Shown here in pieces: positions 47,435-58,600 of a stretch of 64,000 nucleotides of DNA (position 1 is the stretch's first letter; every line of letters starts with the position of its first letter). Under the pieces are notes generated by a model. The model had not been told where the DNA came from. It searched no databases and saw only the letters and a program-made list of their open reading frames with translations. Source of the stretch: an uncultured Schlesneria sp. (lineage in GTDB: Bacteria; Planctomycetota; Planctomycetia; Planctomycetales; Planctomycetaceae); assembly GCA_903899985.1 (NCBI GenBank), contig CAIULL010000080.1, positions 51,740-115,739 on the forward strand, in the 5' to 3' direction. Made by a program: the position numbers and the translations under genes.

Positions 47435-49384
47435 TTACATCTGGTCTGCCACACCAATCCCCAATAAATTCAACCCCTGTTTAAGTATGCGAGCCGTCGC
47501 GTCGCACAAAAGCAGTCGACTTGCCCTTAATGCGTCAGGCTCTGCGTTCAGCACCGGACATTCGTTATAGAACGATGCGAAGCTGTTGGCGGTCTCGAAA
47601 AGATACTGTGTCAGTAAGTTCGGGCGGTAGTCTACTGCGACGTCGCCGAGTGCATTCGAGAAGCGATTTAACTGCAGCGCGAGTGCTCGTTCCGCCGGAG
47701 TGTCAAGCAGAATCGAATGGCCAGCCGACCGGAGTTGCTTCGCGTCGACATCCCCTTTGCGAAGAATGCCACAAACACGGGCATAGGCATATTGGATGTA
47801 CGTTGCCGTATCTCCAGTGGTGGCCAGCATTTTTTCCCAACTGAAAACGTAGTCGCTGTCTCGATTGTGATGGAGGTCGACGTAGATGATGGCTCCCATC
47901 CCCACGAGTATCGAAACATTCGCTCGTTCAGGTTCACTCAAATGGGAACTGTTCTCATCAACAATTTTTCGAGCATTCTGGATCGCTTCGTCGAGCAGGC
48001 TTTCAAGTCCGATCGTGTCGCCCGACCGCGTCTTGTAAGGCCGTCGATCCTCACCAAGAACTGTTCCGAAACTCACATGACGAAACTCTGTTTTGTCGTA
48101 GCCAATTTTCTTAGCCGTGGCGAACAACAATTGGAAATGTTCGCTCTGTCGTGAATCCACGACATACAGACAAGCGTCGGCGTGAAGCGTATCGACTCGA
48201 TACCGGATCGTTGCCAGATCCGTTGTCGCATAGGTAAAGGCTCCGTCCGCTTTCTGAACGATGAATGGAGCATCATTCCCTTCAACGAAGACGCAGGTTG
48301 CTCCTTCACTGACAACGGCCATTCCTTGGTTTTTGAGTTCGTCGACGATCCCCGCCAACATGGGGTTGTACCAGCTTTCTCCCAAAGCCATATCGAACGT
48401 AATCCCGAATCGCTGGTACATGGATTCGAGCGCGAGCATGCATTTGGGAACGAATTCGTCCCACAGTCGCTTATTCTCAACGTCACCCGCGTGCAACTTG
48501 GCGGTTTCTCGACGTGCGAGTTCGCCGATTTTGGGATGAGCATCAGCGAGTGTTTTTAACGCCGAATTTTCGTCTATGGATTGGCATTTCTTTTCGGCAG
48601 ACGCAATCGCCCCCTTCAGATCGGATAATTCCTGTTCAGATTTTTTCACGAGCCGCAAAGCGTCCTTGTCCGCCGGATTCGCCGCGGCGGATTGCCGGGC
48701 AGCGACGAGCGCGGCTTCGCTTAACGGAAGCTTTTCTCGTTGTTTTGGCAGATTTGCCACGAGTTCGTGGTAGTCAGAAAGTTGATTCACCAATCGGTAT
48801 AAACGGGCCAATTCCGAAACGGGATCGCGCTGGTACGCTGCGTCGTCACGAAAGTTCTTGTACCCGTAAATAATCATGCCGAACTGAGTTCCCCAATCGC
48901 CAACGTGATTGTCGGAGAGGACTCGATGGCCGAGAAATCGCAGAATGCGACATAATGCATTGCCGATAACGGTGCTCCGCAAATGCCCCACGTGCATCGG
49001 CTTGGCAACATTCGGCGAGGAAAAGTCGACGATGTAAGTTTTGGGTGAATCGACCTCGGCCACGCCAAGCTTGTCGTCCTTCGTCAGTTTCGCGGTCTCG
49101 GCCGCCAGGCGGTCTGATCGGAGTCGAAGGTTGATAAACCCCGGTCCGGCGATTTCGGGGGGATCGCAAAGGTCCGCAACATCCAGTTTTTCAATCAGAG
49201 CAGTGGCAACGTCGCGGGGAGCCTTCTTGGTTTGTTTAGCAAGTGGCATCGCACAATTGGCCTGAAAATCCCCAAACTTTCCGTCCTGGGACAGTTTGAG
49301 CATTTCGACATAGGAATCGGGCGAGTCGGTCAGGGATGTCAACGCGGTTCGCAGTCGAGACCGCAATTCAGTCAGAAAATCCAT
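47435..49384 (-). CDS. argS: Arginyl-tRNA synthetase
   Basis: Class I synthetase charging tRNA-Arg. The HIGH-type signature is HVGH in SPNVAKPMHVGHLRS, and the loop replacing KMSKS reads GEDRRPYKTRSGDT, a pattern common in ArgS. The N-terminal additional domain and C-terminal anticodon-binding DALR domain (AFSASFYNECPV) are present, total 649 residues. An insertion of about 60 charged residues (KKSEQELSDLKGAIASAEKK) follows the first catalytic half. ATG 49384 is chosen over a TTG two codons earlier. Confidence 0.95.
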   Translation of the reverse strand: MDFLTELRSRLRTALTSLTDSPDSYVEMLKLSQDGKFGDFQANCAMPLAKQTKKAPRDVATALIEKLDVADLCDPPEIAGPGFINLRLRSDRLAAETAKLTKDDKLGVAEVDSPKTYIVDFSSPNVAKPMHVGHLRSTVIGNALCRILRFLGHRVLSDNHVGDWGTQFGMIIYGYKNFRDDAAYQRDPVSELARLYRLVNQLSDYHELVANLPKQREKLPLSEAALVAARQSAAANPADKDALRLVKKSEQELSDLKGAIASAEKKCQSIDENSALKTLADAHPKIGELARRETAKLHAGDVENKRLWDEFVPKCMLALESMYQRFGITFDMALGESWYNPMLAGIVDELKNQGMAVVSEGATCVFVEGNDAPFIVQKADGAFTYATTDLATIRYRVDTLHADACLYVVDSRQSEHFQLLFATAKKIGYDKTEFRHVSFGTVLGEDRRPYKTRSGDTIGLESLLDEAIQNARKIVDENSSHLSEPERANVSILVGMGAIIYVDLHHNRDSDYVFSWEKMLATTGDTATYIQYAYARVCGILRKGDVDAKQLRSAGHSILLDTPAERALALQLNRFSNALGDVAVDYRPNLLTQYLFETANSFASFYNECPVLNAEPDALRASRLLLCDATARILKQGLNLLGIGVADQM

Positions 49385-49733
49385 ATACAAAACCTGTCAT
49401 CAGGACGCTGGAAATCGCACATTGGTAGTTGCAAAACTCAATCGAGACGCTGATTCTAGCGGCGCAGTTCAGTCGACACACCTCTCAAGGCCAATGTGCG
49501 TGCAGAAGAATTTTTCGTTCGGAATCAGTGGAAGTTGATCGCTAACCAGAATTTTTCGCACCTCATCCGCGTCGTCCACGTTCGTTTAAACCCGAGGATC
49601 AGGATAAATCCGACCGTTATCAGACGCGAACATCGGCGACTCCTCCCCGGCGACTGGGTTGCCGTGTATAATTCACTGAGTCGATTCCCGCGCCAGCCAG
49701 CGGCTGACGCGTTTTGCATTCGGGAATGGAAAA

Positions 49734-51968
49734 ATGATGCGTGCCATGAAATCTGTTTCGCAGCGATTTTTCATTTGGAGCTGTTTCGTAGCTGTCTTCC
49801 TGACGTGCAGTTCAGATCACTTGTTCGCCGTCGATGAAGCTCCCCAAAAGAAGCATCCGCCGATCGGGCAATTTTTGACGGTCACAAGTCCCGTAGATGA
49901 TTCAGTCTTTAATCGAATCTCAACGACAGCACTTAAACTTCAACAACAAGCGTCGCAGGAAGATCGCCCGGCCGTGCTGGTGCTGCAGATCGAACCGGGA
50001 ACGAGTCAATTTCACCACCTTCAGGGACTGGCAAAGTTTCTGACATCATCACAGTTATCGAATATCACAACCGTTGCCTGGATTCCTGCAACCGTCACAG
50101 GCCCCAATGTGCTGATCGCATTGGCCTGCAAGCAAATCGTCATGCATCCTGACGCAAGACTTGGCGATATCGGGCGAGGAAAACCACTGGAAATCGACGA
50201 ACAACAGGCAATTCTTGCATTAGCTCAGAAACGGCATAACAACAAAATCAATTCCGCCATCGTTCGGGGAATGATGGACCAGCAGGAGCAACTCTGGCGA
50301 GTCCGCGTCAGGTCGGTGGAGGATGGGACCGACGAATTAGAATCACGAGTCGTGACGAAGGATGAACTTGAAACTCTTCGCAAAACAAACGTGACGATTG
50401 AAAATGTCGAAATTGTGAAAGAGGCTGGAGTGATCGGTTCGTTCCAGGGAAGTTCGGCCCGATCGCTGGACATTCTCGTTTCCCAAACGGCCGAGAACCG
50501 ACTTTCGGTCGCAGCTCTTTACGGATTGCAACGTGAATCGCTTCGCGAAATTGCAATCGAAAAAGAGACTCGCAAAGTTCGCTTGATCAAGGTCGACGGC
50601 ATTATTGACCGGCTTCAGGAAAGCTTCCTCGTCCGACAGATTGAACGAGCCGTCGCCGACGATGCTCAAGCGATCGTGTTTGAAATCGACTCTCCCGGTG
50701 GGCTGCTGGTTGCCAGTATCACTCTGGCAAACGCAATTGCCGATCTTGAAGCGAAAAAAATTCGCACAGTTGCATACGTCCCCCGTGAAGCGATCAGTGG
50801 CGCAGCCATCATCTCTCTTGGCTGTGACGAAATCATCATGCATCCCGACGCAAAAATCGGAGACGCCGGTCCAATCGAAATGCGGCCGGGACAGCCATTC
50901 GAACGAGCCCCCGAGAAAATTCTCAGCCCGCTCAAAGTGGCGTTGCGGGAATTAGCGGAAAAGAAACATCGTCCCGTCGCGATCTGTGAAGCCATGGCGG
51001 ATCGCTCTCTAAAAGTTTTTCAGGTCACTCACCGGGATAATGGTCGTGTATGGTATATGAGTGAGCTAGACATTCATGCCTCTAACGGCGAATGGATAAA
51101 AGGACCACAGCTCCGTGAAACCAATGGCGAGTTACTGTTTACTTCGAATGGGATTCGTGCGAACGAGCTGAAGATTTCGGAATCACCGGTCAGCGACTTC
51201 GAAGAACTGAAATCTCGGATCGGAGTTCCTCCTGGAATGAAGCTGGTGCCGATCGAAAAAACGTGGGTCGATCGCCTGGTATTCAGTTTGAATCACCCCG
51301 CGATGGTAATGTTGATGATCGTGTTGGGCGTGGCTTTGATCTACGTCGAATTGCATTTCATGACCGGAATCCTTGGCATTCTCTCGGTGCTTTGCTTTGC
51401 CTTGTTCTTCTGGAGCAGTTTCATGGGAGGAACAGCGGGATGGCTGGAAGTTGTTCTTTTCGTGTTAGGGATCGGTTGCCTCGGTTTGGAAATCTTTGTG
51501 ATCCCGGGATTTGGCGTGTTCGGAGTCTCGGGAATCCTGCTCGTTCTGGCCTCATTGGTCATGGCGGGCCATTCCTGGAGCTATGACTTCACAACAAACC
51601 TCGAAGAATTGACCTGGCAAACGGGACAAGTGGTTTTGTCACTCGGCATCGTGGTTGCATTCGGCGTGACATTCGCAAGATTCCTTCCGTCACTGCCGGG
51701 ATTTGATTCCATGGTCCTTGGTCCACCCGGAGTGAACCCTGATGAACCTCGTCTTCGATTGGAAATATCTCCTTCAGCGACGGGGTTTAGCGATGTTGTT
51801 TCGATCGGCGACTCAGGAACCTCAATCACGATGCTTCGTCCTTCGGGCAAGGCGCGTTTCGACAATCGGACTCTGGATGTGATCAGCGAAGGGCCGTTCA
51901 TTGCCGCCGATGCAAACCTGGAAGTCATCGCTGTGTCAGGAAATCGGATCGTTGTTCGAGAAGTCTGA
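49734..51968 (+). CDS. Membrane protein with two ClpP-like domains and an NfeD region
   Basis: A signal peptide is followed by two related ClpP-class domains. The second (about 270-440) has FEIDSPGGLL and AISGAAIISLGCDEIIMHPDAKIGDAGPI, containing the probable catalytic Ser; the first has the parallel IALACKQIVMHPDARLGDIG but lacks a Ser at the matching place and is probably inactive. This indicates an internal duplication. The C-terminus has four to five membrane helices (NHPAMVMLMIVLG...) and an NfeD-like OB domain. STOPP-type proteases of this kind, usually paired with stomatin, cleave membrane proteins; no stomatin gene is adjacent. 744 residues. Confidence 0.83.
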   Translation: MMRAMKSVSQRFFIWSCFVAVFLTCSSDHLFAVDEAPQKKHPPIGQFLTVTSPVDDSVFNRISTTALKLQQQASQEDRPAVLVLQIEPGTSQFHHLQGLAKFLTSSQLSNITTVAWIPATVTGPNVLIALACKQIVMHPDARLGDIGRGKPLEIDEQQAILALAQKRHNNKINSAIVRGMMDQQEQLWRVRVRSVEDGTDELESRVVTKDELETLRKTNVTIENVEIVKEAGVIGSFQGSSARSLDILVSQTAENRLSVAALYGLQRESLREIAIEKETRKVRLIKVDGIIDRLQESFLVRQIERAVADDAQAIVFEIDSPGGLLVASITLANAIADLEAKKIRTVAYVPREAISGAAIISLGCDEIIMHPDAKIGDAGPIEMRPGQPFERAPEKILSPLKVALRELAEKKHRPVAICEAMADRSLKVFQVTHRDNGRVWYMSELDIHASNGEWIKGPQLRETNGELLFTSNGIRANELKISESPVSDFEELKSRIGVPPGMKLVPIEKTWVDRLVFSLNHPAMVMLMIVLGVALIYVELHFMTGILGILSVLCFALFFWSSFMGGTAGWLEVVLFVLGIGCLGLEIFVIPGFGVFGVSGILLVLASLVMAGHSWSYDFTTNLEELTWQTGQVVLSLGIVVAFGVTFARFLPSLPGFDSMVLGPPGVNPDEPRLRLEISPSATGFSDVVSIGDSGTSITMLRPSGKARFDNRTLDVISEGPFIAADANLEVIAVSGNRIVVREV

Positions 51969-52339
51969 TCCAAGAATTTGTCGGTGAAACGCCATCCTGA
52001 AAGATTTTTTGAGATGTGTTTTTCTGATTCTTCCATTTTTGAATTTTCAAATTCAATTTTGAAAATCAGATCGAGCTGAATTGCGACGTCGAATCCTCAG
52101 GCATCCGATTTCGACAGAAATCTGCCATAACTGATTTTGAATTAGCAGTTTGTGTAAAACATCGAATTATTTGGACTAATCGTGATAACCGTTAGTAAAT
52201 CCCCAACTCCCTGACTTTCCTGGCATTGCAGACGCAAATTGCGGGACAACTTGATATTCGTTATGACAGAAACATATAATCTCTTACTCGCCACCCAAAA
52301 TGAGCAACGCTGTGTAGGGTTTTCCGAGAGAACAAGCCG
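51969..52339. other. AT-rich intergenic region with promoter
   Basis: About 370 bases that are AT-richer than their surroundings. An AT hairpin ATTTTCAAA/TTTGAAAAT is at 52043-52066, and a consensus-like promoter (52251-52280) drives the zinc-finger gene. No gene seen. Confidence 0.55.
52251..52280 (+). promoter_or_regulatory. Sigma70-like promoter of the DksA/TraR-type gene
   Basis: TTGATA (52251-52256) and a perfect TATAAT (52275-52280) are 18 bases apart. The expected transcript would begin near 52287, about 50 bases before the ATG at 52340. This is the best promoter match noticed in the window. Confidence 0.65.
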
Positions 52340-52732
52340 ATGTTGAAAAAAGCTGAGCTGGACGAGTTCAAAAATCTTTTGCAAACTCTTCGTGCACGTG
52401 TCCGTGGCGATGTGCAGCACTTAACTGCAGACGCGCTCGATCGAAATGAAAACGGCTCAGAATCGAAGTCCCCGACACATCTGGCAGAGCTCGGGACAGA
52501 AACATATGAACAGGAATTTACGTTAAGGCGAGTTGAAAACGAACAGGAAGTTCTGGAAGAGATCGAAGAAGCATTCGAACGAATCAATGACGAAACATTT
52601 GGTGTTTGCGTCAGTTGCCGGGAAGCAGGTCGTCCTGCAACTCGGTCAATGATTCCCAAGACTCGTCTTCGGGAAATCCCATACGCAAGGAACTGCGTCG
52701 AATGCGAACGGAAGCGCGAGGAACATCGCTAA
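52340..52732 (+). CDS. DksA/TraR-family C4 zinc-finger protein
   Basis: A 130-residue protein with a long N-terminal coiled coil and a C-terminal four-Cys zinc finger: C90, C93 (CVSC) and C119, C122 (CVEC). DksA relatives insert the coiled-coil tip into the RNA polymerase secondary channel and help ppGpp action; many bacterial family members are of unknown function. The Arg-rich segment between the finger halves could bind DNA or polymerase. The signal-peptidase gene follows, possibly in the same transcript. Confidence 0.85.
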   Translation: MLKKAELDEFKNLLQTLRARVRGDVQHLTADALDRNENGSESKSPTHLAELGTETYEQEFTLRRVENEQEVLEEIEEAFERINDETFGVCVSCREAGRPATRSMIPKTRLREIPYARNCVECERKREEHR

Positions 52733-52785
52733 GTAGCCCCTCTCTGACAAGTTCAAATACGGTCGGAGACAATTCCGCTTTGGAA

Positions 52786-53361
52786 ATGAATAGACCATTA
52801 AAGCGACCGGCATTGAGATATGCGGTGTTCGCAGTGCTCTCGCTGTCCGGCTTAGCTTGGGACCTGTGGTCGAAATGGGCGGTGTTCAACTGGCTGCAGG
52901 TTCCTGGACAATTCAAGGTTTGGAAGGGTTCCGTTCTCGGGATCCCCATTAATTTTGAACTGGCAACCACATTTAACCTGGGTGCCCTGTGGGGCCTGGG
53001 ACAAGGTCAGACATGGCTGTTTGCCAGCCTGAGTATCCTCGCAATCGGTGTGATTGGCTATTTTCTCTGGACCGGACAAGCGATTGAATCGTGGTGGCTG
53101 ACCGTCGCCAGTGGATTGCTTCTTGCCGGTACGATGGGAAACCTTTACGACCGGCTTGGCTTACACGGCTGGAATGACGGCAAAAGTCAAATTTACGGCG
53201 TGCGCGATTTTCTTGACTTCGTGTTTTTCGACGGCGGATTTCACTGGGCGACATTTAATTTCGCGGATAGCTACCTCGTCACGGGAGCAATCATGCTGGT
53301 GCTCCATTCTTTCTGGCAGCCAAATACGAACCCGTCACGGCCCGCTGTAATCGAGAGATAA
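52786..53361 (+). CDS. lspA: Lipoprotein signal peptidase (signal peptidase II)
   Basis: Aspartic protease cleaving prolipoproteins in the inner membrane. Four membrane segments and the family signatures are present: FNLGALWGL (NxGAxF-like), GNLYDRL with the first catalytic Asp, VRDFLDFV, and FNFADSY with the second. Length is about 191 residues from ATG 52786. The frame is open further upstream into the zinc-finger gene, but that part is not hydrophobic and lacks homology. It presumably matures lipoproteins in this window such as the amidase. Confidence 0.88.
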   Translation: MNRPLKRPALRYAVFAVLSLSGLAWDLWSKWAVFNWLQVPGQFKVWKGSVLGIPINFELATTFNLGALWGLGQGQTWLFASLSILAIGVIGYFLWTGQAIESWWLTVASGLLLAGTMGNLYDRLGLHGWNDGKSQIYGVRDFLDFVFFDGGFHWATFNFADSYLVTGAIMLVLHSFWQPNTNPSRPAVIER

Positions 53362-53522
53362 AATTGACAGCAACGAGGCATTTTTGCATCATTGCTGACG
53401 ACCTCACTTCAACGGGAACGATCTCACCACTTCAGCGTCGTGCCTCTCACTCAAGGCTGCGTTCATCTCACTGCCCGACAGCCAATGACCTTTTCAGAAG
53501 CAAAAGGAAGTGCGCATTGAGA

Positions 53523-54263
53523 TCACAGCTCGCCCTTTTTCTTTAATTTGTCCTTAAAGACCGCTTTGAACTTCGCAACTTTGCGATTGATGACTGCAGT
53601 GCAATAAGGGTTGTCGGGGTGATTGCGGAAATAGTTCTGATGGTAGTCTTCACCCGGATAAAACTCTTTCAGTGGTGAGATTTCCGTGACAATCGGTTTG
53701 TCAAATGCCTTGGAATCGTCCAGTTTTTTCTTATATTCTTGGGCTAGTTTGTGCTGAGCTTCGTCGTGATAAAAAATCACCGATCGATACTGGGTCCCAT
53801 GATCTGCCCCTTGACGATTAAGAGTTGTCGGATCGTGAGTTTTCCAGAACACTTCCAGCAGATCGACGTAAGTGACGATCTTTGGATCGAATGTGACGCG
53901 AATCACTTCGGCATGTCCAGTCGTTCCCGTGCAGACCTCCTCGTACGTCGGATTCTTCGTTCTCCCTCCGCTATATCCCGAAACAACCGACTTGACTCCC
54001 TTCAATTGCTGAAAGACCGCTTCTGTACACCAGAAGCATCCCGAGCCAAACGTCGCTTCTTCGACCATCTCAACGGAAGATGAAGGTGCTGTTTCGTTGG
54101 ATTCGGATTCCTGGCTTGGTCCCTTTTTTGGATCGGCCATAGCTTGCGCTCCCTGCATCACGAATACGGCTGCTGCGATGACGAACAGCTTTAAGACAAC
54201 ATTCCAAAACGCATTTTGCGGTCTAAACCTGAAAGAACTGTGTCCAAGTGACGTCATGTTCAT
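53523..54263 (-). CDS. msrA: Peptide-methionine (S)-S-oxide reductase, exported form
   Basis: Repairs oxidised methionine in proteins. The catalytic motif GSGCFWCTEAVF is readable, with the conserved GYSGGRTKNPTYEEVCTG and DPTTLNRQGADHGTQYRS regions behind it. An N-terminal hydrophobic helix (FVIAAAVFVM, cut near AQAMAD) and a Ser/Glu-rich linker indicate export to the periplasm, unlike the cytoplasmic enzyme. The ATG at 54263 has GGAAGG eight bases upstream; the longer frame is unlikely. Lys-rich C-terminal tail. No MsrB domain is fused. Confidence 0.92.
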   Translation of the reverse strand: MNMTSLGHSSFRFRPQNAFWNVVLKLFVIAAAVFVMQGAQAMADPKKGPSQESESNETAPSSSVEMVEEATFGSGCFWCTEAVFQQLKGVKSVVSGYSGGRTKNPTYEEVCTGTTGHAEVIRVTFDPKIVTYVDLLEVFWKTHDPTTLNRQGADHGTQYRSVIFYHDEAQHKLAQEYKKKLDDSKAFDKPIVTEISPLKEFYPGEDYHQNYFRNHPDNPYCTAVINRKVAKFKAVFKDKLKKKGEL

Positions 54264-54494
54264 TTTTTTGACCTTCCACACGGATTCTAGTTGAAGCGTC
54301 GACGAATCATGGTAGCACTTCACGATAACGCCCGATGACCGTTACTATCTGAGTCATTCGAATAAACCCTGAGCGACCATACACAAACGATATGACTCTG
54401 AATCGTAATTGACAACGTCAAATTTCTGAATGTCGCGAGATTGAGACTTCGGAATCCCCATTTCGTTATCAGACCAGGAAAATCGAGCTTTCTC

Positions 54495-55487
54495 GTGACG
54501 TTTGCCATCGAATTACTGTCGAAATGCTGGTTTCTGGCAGGCCCAACGGCATGCGGCAAAACCGCTGTTTCCATGCGGCTGGCCGAGCGGCTTCAGGCAG
54601 AAATCGTCGCACTGGATTCTATGACATTATATCGGGGAATGGACATCGGCACAGCAAAACCTTCTGCCGAAGAGCAATCGCGCGTGCGACATCATTTGAT
54701 TAATATTCTCGATCCCCACGAGGAATTCAGCCTCGCTGAATACCTTTCCGAAGCCGAGGCTGCCTGCCGTGGAATCATTTCGCGCGGGAAGATTCCGTTA
54801 TTCGTCGGCGGAGCTGGACTCTACCTGCGCGGACTTCTGCGTGGTGTCTTCGAGGGTCCGCCAGCAAACTGGGAAATCCGACAACGACTTGAAAGACTGG
54901 CGCAATTGGAAGGACCAGATTCATTGTTTGGCCAGCTGCAACGAGTCGACCCCGTCTCGGCCCAACGGCTACACCCCAACGATCAACGGCGAATCATTCG
55001 GGCATTAGAGGTCTTCGAAATACTTGGCCAGCCGTTATCGAGCCTTCAACAGCAGGGGCTGAAGCCCGACGAAGAACGCCCAGCACACGTTTACTGGCTG
55101 TCGCCCCCAAGGGACTGGCTCTATCGCAGAATCGATGATCGGGTCGAAAATATGTTCGCCCTGGGACTGATTACCGAAGTCAGGAACCTGATCGCCAGGC
55201 CACAACCATTAAGCCATACAGCCCGTCAGGGACTGGGGTATAAGGAAGTGATCGATTGGCTGGAATCAAACCGACCTGAAGAATTTTCTAAGACCATTTC
55301 ATCAACCGACGATAAATCCCGTTCGTCCTTCAACAAATTGAAAGACACGATCCAGACCCGCACTCGCCAATTCGCGAAACGCCAGACGACGTGGTTCCGC
55401 AATCTCAACGAGTGTCACCCGATCGTCATCCGTGGGAATGAGCACCCCGACGCGATTGCCGATTCGATCGTTCTCAATGCCACATGA
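54495..55487 (+). CDS. miaA: tRNA dimethylallyltransferase
   Basis: Adds the dimethylallyl group to A37 of tRNAs reading UNN codons. The P-loop GPTACGKTAVS, ALDSMTLYRGMDIGTAKPS, GGAGLYLRGL and HPNDQRRIIRALEV segments are in the family order, and QTRTRQFAKRQTTWFRN near the end binds tRNA. The start is uncertain: GTG 54495 gives a normal N-terminus (LLSKCWFLAGPTACGKT soon after), while a TTG 54 bases earlier is also open. Divergent from msrA. No miaB here. Confidence 0.92.
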   Translation: MTFAIELLSKCWFLAGPTACGKTAVSMRLAERLQAEIVALDSMTLYRGMDIGTAKPSAEEQSRVRHHLINILDPHEEFSLAEYLSEAEAACRGIISRGKIPLFVGGAGLYLRGLLRGVFEGPPANWEIRQRLERLAQLEGPDSLFGQLQRVDPVSAQRLHPNDQRRIIRALEVFEILGQPLSSLQQQGLKPDEERPAHVYWLSPPRDWLYRRIDDRVENMFALGLITEVRNLIARPQPLSHTARQGLGYKEVIDWLESNRPEEFSKTISSTDDKSRSSFNKLKDTIQTRTRQFAKRQTTWFRNLNECHPIVIRGNEHPDAIADSIVLNAT

Positions 55488-55608
55488 GACACTTCTCAAA
55501 TCAGCCCGATTGACCGGTACTCTTTACGCTGAACAACTAACGACGACTCATGAAATCTTGAGTCATGCAACTTCAGATGACAATCACATGCCCCGCCTGT
55601 GCATCATG

Positions 55609-58600
55609 TCATGGCCCGAAAGCCCCGTTGATAATGAACTGACCTTGCGTCACAGTGGATGGTATCGGGCTGAACCAGTTAATCGGCCTGATTCCAGCCC
55701 CGTTTCCATTAACCGAGATAATGTTGTTAACATTTCCGTGCAGCACGACCGGTGCTCCGTTTACGATCTGGAACTGGATCCCCTGACCGAAGATTGGCTG
55801 AGCTCCGGTGATATTGATGTTATTTCCGTTAAATGTGATCGACGCCGGAGCAAACATCGTTGGGAACACAATCCCCTGATCGAGCGGGCCCTGGGCCATC
55901 GTAATCGTGTTGTACGAAATATCCATCGTCGAAAAATTCGTTGGTGCGTTGTTAACAGAGATTCTCATCCCATAATCTTGATTTGTGACGAGGTTGACGA
56001 CAGCCGTCAAGAAATTGAAGTTGTTGTTATCGATCGACAGGTTAGTCTGGTTCGAATCATTGATGAAAATACCGGTGTTTCCCCCGTTATTTGCCAGTAA
56101 GGTATTGTTGCTGATATTAAAGTTCGTCACGTATTGCGTACTTGCATTTTGCACTAAGAACCCAACGTCGTTTCCGCCCAGGCTAATATTATTGTTGTTC
56201 ATAGAAGATGTGACATTCGCGACAGTCGACGTAAGGTCGATCTGGCCCGTCCACCTTACGTCAACAGCTGCAATGTTGTTGATGAAATTGTTGTTAAGCA
56301 ATCCAATATTATTGTTGGGAACGGTGACCTGATTATTGTTGAATTGAAAGACCAGTGGGACCGGCAACAAATTGATTGGCGACGTCGCCGTACCAGGCGC
56401 CAGATATGTCAGCGGTGCCGTTGGCGGCCCTGCAATCAGAACGACGTCACCAGCACCTGGAGCTCCGGTAAAGCCGCCAATAAGATTGCCATTCAGGCTG
56501 GTATTGTTGTTAATACTCCAGATGTATTTTCCTGCCGTTGCGGTTCCATTATTCGAAATCGGAACCCCCGAAATCCCCGGTTGGACGAGCGGCGTGCTCG
56601 CATGCAGATAAATTGCGTGATCAACGAACCCGGCAAGGCTATTCGTAATTCCGTTAAAGTTACCATTCTGATTAAACGTCGAGGTTTCAATATCGACGCG
56701 AGGTACGTTCAGTGCATCGATCGCGGCACCCGTTTGACCAGCAAGTTTGCCGCCGACATTGCCGACACCTTGCCCAAGATTGAAGTCGAAGGCCGAGTTG
56801 TTGACACTCAACTGCAGCAGGTTATTCGCGCTAAGACCAAGTTGGTTAGACTGCAGTGTCACGCTGTTGATTTGCACAGCACCAGTTTGGATCAGATTTG
56901 CGTTGGTCTGATTGATGTTGATCCCCGCAATAGTGGCACCCGAGATGAGCCCGGCAGAATTCTGTGCAGCAGGGGGCAATGCACCCAGGGTGAACATGTA
57001 CTGGTTCAGCTGCGGCAGATTTGTCGCGACAATCGCATTGTCATTCACCAGATTGATCCCGAATTGTGGTGCCTGGTTGGCGAAGAACGAGATCGAATCT
57101 GAGACGCTGTTCAATGTCACGCTCATCGTCGACTCTTCAATATCGACTGCAGGCCCACCGGTTACCAGAATGTGCCCGCTACCGATGAATAAACCGGATC
57201 CAGGTGTCCCTGCCGCTCCAGACTGAGCCGCGGGAATTGGAGCGACCCCCTCATTGTACACCCGCAATCCCGTCCCATTTTGCAGATTCAAAATGTCCAG
57301 CCTGTTGAATGTGACGGGGGCAGGGTTGAAGAGAGCCGTATTAACTGGATCACCAATATTGACGCCATATTGTGGAGCATTCACCGGAAGTGGTGCGGCA
57401 GGAACATTCCCACCAATGATATCCGCGAAGTTAAACGAGACCGAACTTAACAGGTTGGTATTTCCCTGAATGTTGATTGCCGGGAGAATCGGGCTTCCCA
57501 CCGCGTTAAAGGCCGGTTGATTGATCGTGGTGGTTCCACCGAAATTGACCGTGCCGTTATTCGCCAGGACCTCGATTCCGATATTCAGCGGATTGTTGAT
57601 CGTCGTTCCACCGCCAGCAGTCCCGGTACCGAATTGCACGGTTGAGCTGTCATTAATGATTTCGATCGCGACGTCATTGGTTCCTGTGATCGAAGTGGTA
57701 CCCGTCACAGTAAACGTGCCGTAATTCGGTGGATTGGTCGCGACAAGGGGGCCAATCAAAATTCCACGTCCGCCACCGTTGATCGTGATGTTATTGAAGC
57801 TGGCATTCCCTCCCTGTGGCGTCGAGACGCCGGTGATCGGGTCTTTCACCAGGATTCCATTGTGTTGATAGTCAATTGCAGCAAAGGCGACGTTACCGGG
57901 TGATTGAATATTGACACCCGTCGTGAAGGAAACAGTTCCCAGATTGTCGTTCAAGAAGATGCCACGACCTGAAGTTCGATCAAGAATATTCACGTCAAAA
58001 GCGTTACCGGCACCGGGGAACACAGCACTACCGTTCAAGCCAAGATTCTGGATGACAATCGAATCGCTGGCAGAGTTCGTGATTGTCACCGTCCCGTTAC
58101 TGGAAAAAACGCCATTGTCATTCAGAATTCCAAGTGCGGTGCCAACGTCGTTAGCCAGGGTTGCATTTCCGATATCGACGTTGCCGTTGTTATCGTGGAT
58201 CTGGATACCGTTGCCACCCTTATCGCTGACCGTAGAGTTCGTAAAATCAACAAGACTGCTGGCTTTTGTCTTTGTGACCTCTAATGTTGTACTTATTAAA
58301 TTCGTACCGGTGACATTGTTCGTAACAGTTCCAGGCGTGGGGTTCGCACTGGAAGTCAGCGGATCCTGAGTGAAATACACCTGGCTGTTTGCCTGCGTAT
58401 TACTGACAAGGAATGTTGACGCGTCGGTCACACCCGATGATGTGATCGCATCGCCCTGGAACAAGATGCGTCCGGCGGTATTGTCAAGAACAACGGAATT
58501 CAACCCAGCTCCGGTGACATTCGTTTGACGAACCGTACTGTATTGTGTCGATCCCGTTATCCCTGATCCATAGAGACCGATTCCCACAGGTTGATTGACG

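Noticed and set aside
49667..49672. TATAAT upstream of the NfeD-type gene
   Set aside because: No matching -35 at a suitable distance and no extended -10; left out as a promoter.
52043..52066. AT-rich inverted repeat as terminator of the NfeD-type gene
   Set aside because: AT stem of nine pairs without a GC core is weak; noted only inside the intergenic entry.
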